From a virus: a stretch of 47,178 nt of DNA. The notes below the pieces were generated by a model. That model worked only from the letters and a program-made list of their open reading frames with translations. It was not told where the DNA came from and did no database searches. Each line of letters starts with the position of its first letter. Position 1 is the stretch's first letter. The stretch is taken from positions 1 through 47,178 of the IMG/VR virus record IMGVR_UViG_3300042892_003812. The stretch is one strand, 5' to 3'. Positions 22,101 through 28,764 of the stretch are shown piece after piece. A program made the position numbers and the translations under genes.

Positions 22101-25100
22101 CAGTCTATATCTTGAAACAGAATTTGATGATGGAACGACCTTCTTTGATGCTGGTAGTACTATTTTCTTCTCTTTGATAATCCAAAGTGGTGCAATTTAT
22201 ACATTTGACTATTTGCCCAGTAGTTCGTTGGTAGTAACTAATCCTGGCCAGTTTGTGTTTGGCCAACAAATCAACAACTCCCAGGTAAGTTCATATGACA
22301 CGTTTGGTACCTCTGTCAATTACACATCAGGAGTGCTCATGGCCGGGGCACCCAAAAATGACAACGGCGATAGCGATGCTAATTTTGGTGCTGTGTTTGT
22401 GTTTGACAACCCGGACAATTTGCCAGTGTGGACCGTGATACAGATTCAACAACCCACAGTTGATATACGTCTGTTGAACAGTGTGTTTTTGTATGATAGT
22501 ATTACCAGCGCAAGAACAAAGTTTTTGGATTTTATCAACCCATTACAAGGCAAAATACTGGGTGCCGCTCGTGCCAATATTGATTATATTGGTGCAGTGG
22601 ATCCAGCCGCATACAATGTTGGGGGAGTGAATCTCAAAGGTACCACGTGGTTTGAGGATCATGTGGGAGAAGTTTGGTGGGACACTAGCACTGTGAGGTT
22701 CATTGATCCGAATCAAGATTCAATAGTGTACGCCAGTCGACGATGGGCTCAGCTGTTCCCAGGAAGTCAAGTGGATGTTTACCAATGGATACGTAGCACA
22801 ACGCCTCCGTCATTGTACGCAGGCGAAGGCGTTCCACAAAACACACTGTCCTACACAGTAAACTCAAATCTGTCCCAAGATGGAACATTTGCCACCTACT
22901 ATTATTTCTGGGTGCGAGGCATCACAGTCACCGCTACACAACTGGGCAAAACATTACCAGCAAGTACAGTGGCATCATATATTGCTGATCCCAAGGCCAG
23001 TGGCATTGCTTACCTGGCTCCAATAAATGCCAGTACCATTGCACTATACAACAGTGCCGATGACATTGAGGCCAACGACACGGTGATCAGTATTGAGTAT
23101 GATCGTGAATTGACCACAGACAACGTTCACGTAGAATATGAACTAATTCCGCAAGACCGCGCAGATGGATTTTTAAGCGACAGTTTGTATCGTAAACTGC
23201 AAGACAGTTTCTGTGGAGTAGACACATTTGGCAATAAAGTTCCTGATCCCAACCTAGGACCAGCAGAACGTTATGGGGTACAATTCCGGCCGCGCCAGTC
23301 TATGTTCATAGACCGTTTCTCAGCATTGGAAAATTATTTGGTTCGAGCCAACACCGTGTTGGCCCAATACCCAATTAGCGAAACAAGATCCTTTAGCCTA
23401 CTAAACAGCAGTGAACCTATTCCAGTTGAGTCAGAAACAATCAATGCAGGAAGTTTTGTTGTGGGCAATACCTACACAATTTTCACTGTGGGAACAACAG
23501 ACTTCACACTTATAGGTGCCGCTTCAAACACTGTGGGAGTAGAGTTCTTGGCCACCGGTGCAGGCACAGGAACAGGCACGGCTGTGATAACAAATTGGAA
23601 TCTACAAGTTGCTAACCTAGAACAACTGGGATTCCAAACTCCAATTTGGTCTAATACCAGTGGACCAATACCATTGGGATACAAATATCTTGTTACCACT
23701 GACAGCAGCAATCGTGGTCTATGGACAATTTACACTGTGCAAAACAGCGATACCTTGGCAAACACAAGAGTATTGACCTTGACAAAACTACAAGGTTTTA
23801 ACACACCAGATTATTGGAGTTATATCGACTGGTACCGTCCTGGATACAATTCCAGTACCAAGGTTGTGGCTGAGGTCAACACATATTCAGCTCTGGCAAC
23901 CTTGACTGTGGCCATTGGCAGCAGCGTCAAAGTCACTGCTAACGCACAAGGCAAATTTGAAATTTATTTACTTACCGATCTAGGCTATGAACGAGTGGCA
24001 CTGGAGGACGGAACAATTGAATTTTCTGAAGAATTATGGGACTACGCTGTAGGACGTTTTGGATTTGACGTTGAAGTGTTTGATGCTCAATATTTTGATC
24101 AAGAACCAGTAAAAGAAACAAGAAAAATTATTCAAGCTATTAATGAAGAATTGTTGATAGACGATCTTGGTGTACAACGCAACAAAGCTCTGGTTTTGAT
24201 GTTTGACTATGTGTTGAGTGAATCTCTAGCACCAGAGTGGTTGGTCAAGACCAGTTTGATTGACGTGGATCACAACATAAGACAGTTGATTCCATATCAA
24301 AATTACCTGGTTGACAATCAAGAATTTGTAGAAGATTATATTCAAGAAGTCAAGCCATATCATGTGAGCGTGAGAGAATTCAATTTGAAATACACTGGAT
24401 TTGATGAATTTTTTGGAGATATTGCAGATTTTGATGTGCCGGCCTATTACAACACATCCTTAGAGATACCCAAATTTACCAGTCCAATACTGTTGCCTTA
24501 TGATCAGGGCACTGCATTTGGTTCGCCAACCAATATCGAAAGTGATTTACCAGCAACCAGTGCAGTCTGGACCACCTGGCCCTGGAGTCAGTGGTACAAC
24601 AATCACCTGTTGCAACTGGACAGTGTCACAGTCATTTCCGGCGGATCAGGATACACTGAACCACCTGTGGTGATAATCACCGGCGATGCATTGGTACCAG
24701 CTCAAGCCACCGCACTGATCAACAGTGCCGGGCAGGTGGTGTCAGTATCAGTAACCAGTGCAGGTTCTGGATACAGTCAAACACCTGTTGTGACATTTGA
24801 CGGTGGTAACGGCACGGCTGCTCAAGCCTACGCTCGAATGACCAATGATCTTGTGAGAAGCATACGCACAGTGATCAAGTACGATCGTTTTCAATATTTT
24901 AGTAATGTTCAAACGTGGAGTACAGACGGAACCTATCAAGATGGTCAGTTGGTACGCTATGAAAATCGTGTGTGGCAAGCCACATCCGCTGATTCAACAG
25001 CAGTGGTTGGCCCGTCGTTTGATCTAGAAGATTGGACTGAGATTGCACCTAGTGCACTAACCGGTGTTGATCGTACCATGGGTTATTATCAACCGGGTGT

Positions 25101-27972
25101 TAATCAACCAGGACTTGAGTTGCCACTCTTGATTGACGGAGTTGACTATCCAGGTGTTCAAGTTTATGGAAATTATTTCTCGGGTACCCCATTGGCCTTA
25201 GATGCAGTGTACTCCAGTGAATTCACAGACACTGGTCTAGGAACATTACCCACAGATATCAATGTTGAAGGTGGCGAATTCGTTGGCTTGTATGAAGGTC
25301 ATGCACCGGAAGAATTAGTGAATGGTGCAGAATTTGACACACTTGATTTCCGTGTTTACACACGTCCAGGTGCAGACTGGAACAGAGACGGGCATGGATT
25401 CCAATGGAGCACTATTCGTTACACATACGAACCTGCTATTGCCACTGATTATAGTTGGGCAGGACTTGTAGAAAATCCTGTTCAGGTGCTGGTCAGTAAT
25501 GTGACCACAGGTCTTGACCTTGCGGTTGATATAGATTACACAGTTGATTGGGTCAACCAAACAGTTGCATTGCTCACAGCCGTAGTGGAAGATGTTTTCC
25601 AAATCAGCGTGTATGAACTGGGCGGTGGAAGTCAATTGTATCGTGAAAATTACATTGGTGGAGACATTGGAGAAACTGTGGTGGTTCCTGTAAACTCGGC
25701 AGAAATTACCAGTATTGCTGTGTTTGTTAATGGTGAGAATGTTGGCAGTGTGACCTGGGAACCCTATGCCGACAGCACTGTCTGGAACACCGCCAACAGT
25801 TACAACAAATTAGCGGTGGTGAATAACAATGGTGATTATTACCGTGCGTTGCAAGATGTACCGATTGGCACTGCAATCTCCAACACATTGTACTGGTTTG
25901 AATTTGTTCCGGCCCAGCAAAGTCTAGTGGATTTTGGCACAGAGTATGGTGCCACAGACGGCGTGGCCATTGTGGTTTTTGGTACTTATACCGTTGATGC
26001 CGGCAACTTTGTGATTGGAAAATCATACACGATTACCACTATTGGTACCACTAACTGGGTCTCTATTGGGGCGTCATCTGCCGCAGTAGGTGTGAGTTTT
26101 GTGGCCACTGGCACAGGAACTGGCACAGGGCAGGCATCTAGTGCATACTCATGGTCAACCCCACAAACACAAATTGTCATAGTGAATGCTGACACAGCTG
26201 CATCGAAAAATATCACCATGACCAATAGTGTGCAAGGATCCAATCCTGCCAATGCTGTGGTCACACGCAATGGTTTGAGATTGAGACCACCGGCTGGAAT
26301 TGAATGGATTGGAGATGATTCTACTATCGGTAGTTACCCATTACCACAACGTCTTGGATTCAGCCAGTCGTTAATTTTTGCCCCCAGTGAAGTTAGTGTG
26401 TGGGTAGATAACATTTTGCAAAATCAAATTGTGGGACCTAGCCCCGGTACATACACAGTCACTGCCTATGATGGCACCGAAACTCGTGAAGTTTTATTTG
26501 TTACACCGCCACCTAGCGGATCAAGAATATTAATTTCTGTGTCAACTTTGGCAGATTATGTGATTGTGGGTGAGCAATTACAAATCACTGCTACTGTAAA
26601 CATCAACGATGTGTTTGCAATAACCACCTGGAACGATACTGCTCAACAATTTCCTTTGACCTTGGTTTTTGTTGGACCGGTAACTCAAGGATTCACAGTC
26701 ACAGAAGGATATGACAACACAGTTTATGATCCATTGTTTGTTGATGGCGCTGGGACAGGAACCTACCCAGCTGGACAATTTATAATAGGTAACACTTATA
26801 CTATTTTAACTGCTGGAGATACTGACTTTGTTGCCTTAGGTGCTGCCAATAACATTCCAGGAACTGTGTTTATTACAACCGGTATTGGTTCTGGCACAGG
26901 AACTGCCACCGGAACCACCACTGTTAGAAGTTCTGCAACTGATGCTTTTAATAATACAGCTGGATCATATGATTTTTCAATAGGTGTTTCTGAAAACATC
27001 AATGATTTTTATCTGCAAAGAAGTTTCAACAATGCCAGTCGACTATGGGTAACACTGGATGGAGAAAGACTGTTTGAGGGAGTGGATTACACTGTGCAAG
27101 GTGACTATTTGGTCCTAGCCAGTGGTGTAATTGGACCAGCACAGGTCATGGTAATTGAGCAGTACACCAATAGCATAGTCCCAGATGCCATGGCATTTCG
27201 TATATTCCAAGACATGCGTGGAGTGCAGGCCACTTATAGAATTACCAATGCTACCACAACCACACTGGCACAGGCATTGACCAGCACAGCAAACGTTGCT
27301 TATGTGACCAATGCTGAGGCACTAAGTCAACCAGACCTTGCGGCAGGCATTTTTGGTGTGATCACCATAGACGGTGAACGCATCATGTATCGTGAAAGAA
27401 ATACTGCTCTAAACACAATTTCGGGACTCATGCGTGGCACAGCAGGTACAGGAGCAGATGATCATGACACAGGTGCTGAGGTGTATGACACAGGACGAGG
27501 CAATTTGTTGGCTGAACAGTTTCAGGATTATGTTGTAAGTGATTCTACCCTGGGAGATGACAGCACCACAGTATTCTACGCACCCAGCATAAGAATTGGT
27601 AATTTTGAAGATTCTGCTGTTGAAGTGTCTGCCCTTGAAGTGTATGTGGGCGGCATGCGTCAATACGCTGAAAGCAATGATGGGTCAACCCTGATTACAA
27701 CACCCAGCCAGTACCGTTGGAATTGCATAGATGGTGGTGGTCCTGATTACACTGATAACGAAGGTAATATCACGCACAATCCTCTAACAATAGAGTTTGT
27801 TGTAGACAACACAGTGTATCCACCTTTACAAGCCCCTGCTGCAGGATCAGAAGTTACTATTCTGGTAAGGCAAGGAGTTACCTGGTACGCTCCTGGTACA
27901 ACCACAGCCAGCGACGGAATTGCACTGCAAGACACCGACACCGTGGCTGCAAGGTTTTTACGCGGTGCGTAA
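13189..27972 (+). CDS. Giant gp7-position baseplate/adhesin protein (4927 aa)
   Basis: One uninterrupted frame of 4927 codons. The N-terminal ~900 residues (VDFLPEIFQTDANKQFLAAT, LIQEPNFRKTQGFIGR, YYSWDPFVDFDPFINF, QAPLFDIYDTDDVSFGD) resemble the long structural proteins that follow gp6 in aquatic T4-like phages, so I infer a gp7-position baseplate arm. QEFVEDYIQEVKPYHVSVRE (about residue 3712) belongs to the same type. Between and after these lie extension modules. There are seven FG-GAP-like blades (about 2232-3079) and four ~46-residue GTTDF repeats (from 2465, 3420, 4271 and 4528). Four W..Y..G..V carbohydrate-binding-like modules start near 1825, 2819, 3909 and 4198. A GSGY pair is at 3817-3884. 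Many 'vnG....DYtv' strands recur throughout, and a GERIMYRERNT...GLMRGT element lies near the C-terminus. It probably forms baseplate arms carrying receptor-binding parts. T4 gp7 is 1032 aa. No frameshift was seen. Confidence 0.7.
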   Translation: MATIRSVDFLPEIFQTDANKQFLAATLDQLIQEPNFRKTQGFIGRTVGPGIDPNDKYVIEPTKTRTDYQLEPGVVSLVPDTDTIKNVITYPGLNDAVTFQGGDGNRPDRLYSSEYYSWDPFVDFDPFINFSQYYWIPAGPDAVDVASAGIPTTDNFVVTTSGDSYNFSGINGDNPVVTLVRGGSYAFQVTNQFYIQSAPGIAGTVPATPNISSRDVYGVTNNGTASGTVVFNAPLKDAQSFYYNLTSIGTIDLVTELAYDDINGQPLVDFIASTGGIDSTTNLDNRTLIFINNPARTQKYQITLTTVSGIVYIQLAEIATINSLEKWTISYGTVYSNTQWYKDPAGVIRSVPLLSAVQDTLYYQSGTNAEIFGRIVLVEPGNSSDLNINDIIDQNSYTSPNGVTFTNGLKVRFTGDVIPSSFGSGTSSFACTATEAGTNYITYYDAVNLYAGQAIIFLSPTLGGLVAGTTYYVRSISANNLKFTVSAVPNGPVVTLATGTGTMNAIAVSNREYYVSGVGTAIELLPVENFTVYESYATDYTDSTIAIEPADPDYLTINRASADQNAWSRSNRWFHIDVINATAEYNNQIAEIERYTRASRPILQFRQDIRLYNMGTQGKAAVDIIDFVETDAFSNVAGATSYSTDGYTLVEGSRVIFAADEDADVRNKIYVVSFATPDTIAPLIPQPIIVLTEAADGAVEIDESTVCINGDTSAGFTFWYDGIDWIQAQQKTSVQQAPLFDIYDTDDVSFGDAVKYQSTDFVGSKLFSYAVGDTTILDPVLQFPLQYLNINNVGDIVFNNNLYVDTFTFTTDNVSTVTAISSGSVRQYQTRTTYTKLLGWQTAITEQQIYQQFKFTYTQQTLLLDIAVTAQTSIAVPVIKIYVGSQFIQPSKYTYTVGTDSTTIVLNDTYVPTDIIEVLVISDQTSKVAFYQVPDNLQNNPLNENSPAFTLGTIRTHYQSICENLLELTGPINGANNSRDLGNIIPYGQEILQQSSPLTLAGYFMRSDSYNIFASLQYNSREYIKFKAQMLDAVLTQNNIAFKTTATILDQAIQDITLGKLESQPFYWSDMLPQGITAYSNSYTVGFTTIATFDTVQTYNYASANYLGLCVYLNNDILVRDRDYVVATDGPRLTILDSLASGDVVTINEYSATYGNFVPNTPSKMGLYPKYEPEITILVTSNGTGEFIIGHDGSQTPVFGDIRDQVLLEFETRIYNNIKQDDNPVPLTIENVLPGQFRDTGYTFEEINTIFGTDLLSYLGWNKLNFKEQTFSATNEFTWNYSNTTNRLNNENLLGAWRGIYRYFYDTQQPSYAPWEMLGFSIEPTWWQDSYGPAPYTQDNLVLWDDLEAGLVADPVAPYYKPNYARPGLTSVIPTGGEGELLSPQNSVVGGSVLNQSLNAKYQKSWAIGDGGPVEASWWNSSSYPFSVMHVLAVTRPAKFFALFADRDLYKFNADYDQYLYNNRYRLDANGIEVYGGELNASTGVTTPVSKASYINWIVDYNRQTGVDSTNLLTADLKSLDVRLCYRMASYSDKQYVKLVTEKSSPNSVNTTLTIPDESYNILLYKNQPFDQIKYSSVAVQKVSGGGYAVFGYGTTQPYFEILQSQAVGKLQEYSSGGITVRVPTFYTDSVVQVPYGFVFVNETAVSDFLLSYGKLLEDQGLTFTDQVNGYVLDWPRMVNEFLYWSQQGWGTNSLINLNPLAGGLTVTRAGAVVDSIVTETSENLLLDQNSNEIPTRTLNVVRLGNTFTIQPLSTQSISYVNLRFTNFEHMLVLSNRSTFGDLIYDPVTGARQNRLKLVAVTTNDWNGSVDTPGFILNQDNVQEWTGLRGYSKGEIVKYKNVYWSALTIVQPSANFDFNVWTQSDYSQIELGLLPNLANKADQLANSYNINSANIETDNDLLSYGLIGFKPRQYLAALNLDDVSQVNVYRQFLGTKGTRQATDLFKSANLGKESADYSIYENWAVQRAVYGANANRSFLELRLDRALLSANPSLVQVTVPQQASAADQQIFLENVWRSSRALTSTSILPTTTELPTDTALPGAGYVNLEDVDITVFDITDTASLAANLDSIQVGTSIWVAKINDYDWNIYRARSVPGQIQHVCDNLNGTSRVIFSGQHGLVTGDKLIIKGFDSEINGVYQVLGVPNLNTVNIAFAFTSDRAVANGTGIGLTLQTARVAQASDIAQLPLALDTLPLSKVWVDNNGYSLWEVLEKNNVFSSVVELSPELLDASEQYGASVAQAQNRLAAFVGSPRYGFSSGISKGAVYVYLKSFSDQYVPVSPLGNGDAILTLDATGVRGYGNAVDFGNQNWAVAGASASFGAAGQVDNGYACVIFRDPVLAVPDSIPFAQWQLLTQPAGYGTLLTGAGEFGYSVAMSLDERWMYIGAPGLNSVHAYGYHDWQNQVIKVTGDGVTTVYTIDNTIQINNDYQLKVTLNGQVQTVVTDYTIDASFSTVTFLTTPGVTAAGSFVPGQSYSILTVGTTDFVAIGASANTVGVEFIATGTGSGTGTALVPTLIEFSRYNSFQIPYTAVTYNLDDDINNDGNRVGLFTATNIYSFSITLNGDLLRPNIDYTFAGTTVTFIVALTSIDIVVVNAKGYFEYVATIDSSSVTGGLTAGDRFGQSVSCSTDGRQVLIGTSNRTIDGEVEAGTVYVFDRNVQKFICATTAANTNFTVLGGTPTAPVSVIVNNEFYINETDSVIGADNSFTTNAAIVTVAGTLQVGDVVEIETNQFQQQQQVDQHVVAEFSNFGQAVDMCSNNCSLYVGAPQSSQQTFKGGVVERFVNQSRVYGTLACGNPFGTLTPGNTLRVNNQDVVVPGAWSSATAYNANTVVYNTSGATTVIYVSLQYTPSSTILTNTAYWLQVDSTTVSASVSYRTLAAQINATVSNVIAVVDDHGHLTISTKNLAAAPEYDKLQIAPGSVGTAFQTIAFETFAWTQTITSPYAVQYAGFGSAISIDDTAINLVVGAPRGSLYLETEFDDGTTFFDAGSTIFFSLIIQSGAIYTFDYLPSSSLVVTNPGQFVFGQQINNSQVSSYDTFGTSVNYTSGVLMAGAPKNDNGDSDANFGAVFVFDNPDNLPVWTVIQIQQPTVDIRLLNSVFLYDSITSARTKFLDFINPLQGKILGAARANIDYIGAVDPAAYNVGGVNLKGTTWFEDHVGEVWWDTSTVRFIDPNQDSIVYASRRWAQLFPGSQVDVYQWIRSTTPPSLYAGEGVPQNTLSYTVNSNLSQDGTFATYYYFWVRGITVTATQLGKTLPASTVASYIADPKASGIAYLAPINASTIALYNSADDIEANDTVISIEYDRELTTDNVHVEYELIPQDRADGFLSDSLYRKLQDSFCGVDTFGNKVPDPNLGPAERYGVQFRPRQSMFIDRFSALENYLVRANTVLAQYPISETRSFSLLNSSEPIPVESETINAGSFVVGNTYTIFTVGTTDFTLIGAASNTVGVEFLATGAGTGTGTAVITNWNLQVANLEQLGFQTPIWSNTSGPIPLGYKYLVTTDSSNRGLWTIYTVQNSDTLANTRVLTLTKLQGFNTPDYWSYIDWYRPGYNSSTKVVAEVNTYSALATLTVAIGSSVKVTANAQGKFEIYLLTDLGYERVALEDGTIEFSEELWDYAVGRFGFDVEVFDAQYFDQEPVKETRKIIQAINEELLIDDLGVQRNKALVLMFDYVLSESLAPEWLVKTSLIDVDHNIRQLIPYQNYLVDNQEFVEDYIQEVKPYHVSVREFNLKYTGFDEFFGDIADFDVPAYYNTSLEIPKFTSPILLPYDQGTAFGSPTNIESDLPATSAVWTTWPWSQWYNNHLLQLDSVTVISGGSGYTEPPVVIITGDALVPAQATALINSAGQVVSVSVTSAGSGYSQTPVVTFDGGNGTAAQAYARMTNDLVRSIRTVIKYDRFQYFSNVQTWSTDGTYQDGQLVRYENRVWQATSADSTAVVGPSFDLEDWTEIAPSALTGVDRTMGYYQPGVNQPGLELPLLIDGVDYPGVQVYGNYFSGTPLALDAVYSSEFTDTGLGTLPTDINVEGGEFVGLYEGHAPEELVNGAEFDTLDFRVYTRPGADWNRDGHGFQWSTIRYTYEPAIATDYSWAGLVENPVQVLVSNVTTGLDLAVDIDYTVDWVNQTVALLTAVVEDVFQISVYELGGGSQLYRENYIGGDIGETVVVPVNSAEITSIAVFVNGENVGSVTWEPYADSTVWNTANSYNKLAVVNNNGDYYRALQDVPIGTAISNTLYWFEFVPAQQSLVDFGTEYGATDGVAIVVFGTYTVDAGNFVIGKSYTITTIGTTNWVSIGASSAAVGVSFVATGTGTGTGQASSAYSWSTPQTQIVIVNADTAASKNITMTNSVQGSNPANAVVTRNGLRLRPPAGIEWIGDDSTIGSYPLPQRLGFSQSLIFAPSEVSVWVDNILQNQIVGPSPGTYTVTAYDGTETREVLFVTPPPSGSRILISVSTLADYVIVGEQLQITATVNINDVFAITTWNDTAQQFPLTLVFVGPVTQGFTVTEGYDNTVYDPLFVDGAGTGTYPAGQFIIGNTYTILTAGDTDFVALGAANNIPGTVFITTGIGSGTGTATGTTTVRSSATDAFNNTAGSYDFSIGVSENINDFYLQRSFNNASRLWVTLDGERLFEGVDYTVQGDYLVLASGVIGPAQVMVIEQYTNSIVPDAMAFRIFQDMRGVQATYRITNATTTTLAQALTSTANVAYVTNAEALSQPDLAAGIFGVITIDGERIMYRERNTALNTISGLMRGTAGTGADDHDTGAEVYDTGRGNLLAEQFQDYVVSDSTLGDDSTTVFYAPSIRIGNFEDSAVEVSALEVYVGGMRQYAESNDGSTLITTPSQYRWNCIDGGGPDYTDNEGNITHNPLTIEFVVDNTVYPPLQAPAAGSEVTILVRQGVTWYAPGTTTASDGIALQDTDTVAARFLRGA
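19882..22425 (+). repeat. Seven FG-GAP-like propeller blades in the giant protein
   Basis: Seven segments share the signature '(F/Y)G.(S/A)V......l.(V/I)G(A/S)P......G.(V/A)YvF'. They lie near 19882, 20068, 20284, 21040, 21427, 22036 and 22300. Examples are FGYSVAMSLDERWMYIGAPG and FGTSVNYTSGVLMAGAPKND. Seven blades is the number of an integrin-alpha-type beta-propeller. Blades 3-4 and 5-6 are separated by inserts that include a GTTDF repeat and a carbohydrate-binding-like module. Confidence 0.65.
20581..26910 (+). repeat. Four copies of a ~46-residue GTTDF/GTGTGT repeat
   Basis: Copies at 20581-20718, 23446-23584, 25999-26137 and 26770-26910 follow the pattern 'AG.FV.G..Y.I.T.GTTDF..IGA..N.VGV.F.ATG.GTGTGTA'. 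Copies 1 and 2 are also very similar as DNA, including ACTGTGGGAACAACAGACTT in both, so spread by duplication is likely. The unit looks like a small beta hairpin domain common in phage fibre proteins. Its function is unknown. Confidence 0.8.
24637..24840 (+). repeat. Tandem GSGY repeat pair in the giant protein
   Basis: Two adjacent units of about 34 residues (giant-protein residues about 3817-3884) share 'SGGSGYTEPPVVIITG' and 'SAGSGYSQTPVVTFDGG'. Each is followed by Ala-rich strands (AQATALINSAGQV, AAQAYARM). The pattern is frequent in phage tail-fibre and baseplate proteins and suggests a short beta-structured spacer. Confidence 0.65.
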
Positions 27973-27976
27973 ACAA

Positions 27977-27984
27977 CATAAATA
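27977..27984 (+). promoter_or_regulatory. T4-type late promoter motif CATAAATA (after the giant gene)
   Basis: CATAAATA starts 5 nt after the giant gene's stop, and 7 nt separate it from the ATG of the 49-aa gene at 27992. The predicted start site falls about 2 nt before that ATG, again a near-leaderless arrangement. Confidence 0.55.
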
Positions 27985-27991
27985 ACATATC

Positions 27992-28141
27992 ATGCCAAAT
28001 ACACAACCAACCAAAACAGTTGACCCAAAACAGCAGACAATGCCCGCCAAACCCAACGAGACTGGAACCATCAATGTGCAAGGATATTTTAGAGTGTTTG
28101 ATCCAAACACACAGAAAACCATTGTGGAGGGACGAGCATGA
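27992..28141 (+). CDS. Small virion-associated protein (49 aa)
   Basis: A 49-residue frame with no homologue I can name. It is supported by an upstream late promoter motif and by a 4-nt ATGA overlap with the next gene at 28138; its last codons contain that gene's GGAGG ribosome site (28126-28130). Residues 1-23 are polar and Pro/Lys/Gln-rich. Residues 24-47 (TGTINVQGYFRVFDPNTQKT) have the same spacing of TG, G, basic-hydrophobic-aromatic and DP as the N-terminus of the following 201-aa protein (TGPAKITGHVKIYDPTSGE). It may be a truncated paralogue or an accessory subunit of that protein. Confidence 0.7.
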   Translation: MPNTQPTKTVDPKQQTMPAKPNETGTINVQGYFRVFDPNTQKTIVEGRA

Positions 28142-28743
28142 TCGAAACTGGACCAGCCAAAATTACCGGGCATGTCAAAATTTATGATCCCACAAGTGGT
28201 GAAATATTTTATAACGACCATAATGCAATTAACTATGAAAATATTTCAGTAGCAATGGCGCAGACACTGAGTGACAGGAATTTAGGATACATCTATCAAA
28301 TGGCGTTTGGCAACGGTGGTAGCTCAGTAGATCCCACTGGTGTGATAACTTATTTGCCGCCCAATACCACAGGACAAAATGCCAGTTTGTACAATCAAAC
28401 CTATCAAAAAGTAGTGAACGACAATTCAGCAGCTGACACTGATCCAATCAACAACAACATGACTGTGTTGCACACAGCAGGCGCTTTTTACAGTGATATT
28501 CTGGTGAGTTGTTTGTTGGACTACGGCGAACCAGCACAACAACAGGCTTTTGACAATTCAACCAACTTCAATGGCGAATTTGTGTTTGACGAGCTGGGAC
28601 TCAAGGTGTGGAACGGCGCGGCGGACAATTTGCGTCTGATAACACATGTGATTTTTCACCCTGTACAAAAAAGTTTAAATCGTCAAATTCAAATTGATTA
28701 CACATTGAGAATTCAAACTTTAAGCAATATCAATGCGGTATAA
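28138..28743 (+). CDS. Conserved T4-like phage structural protein (201 aa)
   Basis: A 201-aa protein of a type I recognise from structural regions of aquatic T4-like phages, without a firm function. The N-terminus ITGHVKIYDPTSGEIFYNDH leads into NAINYENISVAMAQTL and then FGNGGSSVDPTGVITYLPP. The rest is beta-rich (FVFDELGLKVW; LRLITHVIFHPVQKS). The 'DHNAINYEN' and 'FGNGG...D.TG.I.Y' pieces recur in this family. A role as a baseplate or fibre-attachment protein fits its place between the giant protein and the fibre. GGAGG 7 nt upstream and the ATGA overlap with the 49-aa gene support the start and suggest coupled translation. Confidence 0.65.
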   Translation: MIETGPAKITGHVKIYDPTSGEIFYNDHNAINYENISVAMAQTLSDRNLGYIYQMAFGNGGSSVDPTGVITYLPPNTTGQNASLYNQTYQKVVNDNSAADTDPINNNMTVLHTAGAFYSDILVSCLLDYGEPAQQQAFDNSTNFNGEFVFDELGLKVWNGAADNLRLITHVIFHPVQKSLNRQIQIDYTLRIQTLSNINAV

Positions 28744-28746
28744 ATA
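28739..28746 (+). promoter_or_regulatory. T4-type late promoter motif TATAAATA (upstream of tail fibre)
   Basis: A perfect match to the T4 late consensus TATAAATA. It overlaps the stop of the 201-aa gene and ends 18 nt before the fibre gene's ATG. A start about 6 nt downstream would leave a short leader containing AGGA (28754-28757), 7 nt from the ATG at 28765. Confidence 0.75.
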
Positions 28747-28764
28747 TTGAAATAGGAAACTGAC

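Larger units (their letters stand above)
18661..25912 (+). repeat. Four dispersed carbohydrate-binding-like modules in the giant protein
   Basis: Segments at about 18661-18790, 21643-21780, 24913-25050 and 25780-25912 each encode about 44 residues. The shared pattern is W-x(4-7)-Y-x2-(G/N)-x2-V-x(3-8)-Y/W-x-(A/S)-x(n)-W, e.g. YSKGEIVKYKNVYWSA and YQDGQLVRYENRVWQA. It resembles the CBM5/12 (chitin-binding type 3) aromatic pattern. Sugar binding is inferred from the pattern alone. Confidence 0.5.
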
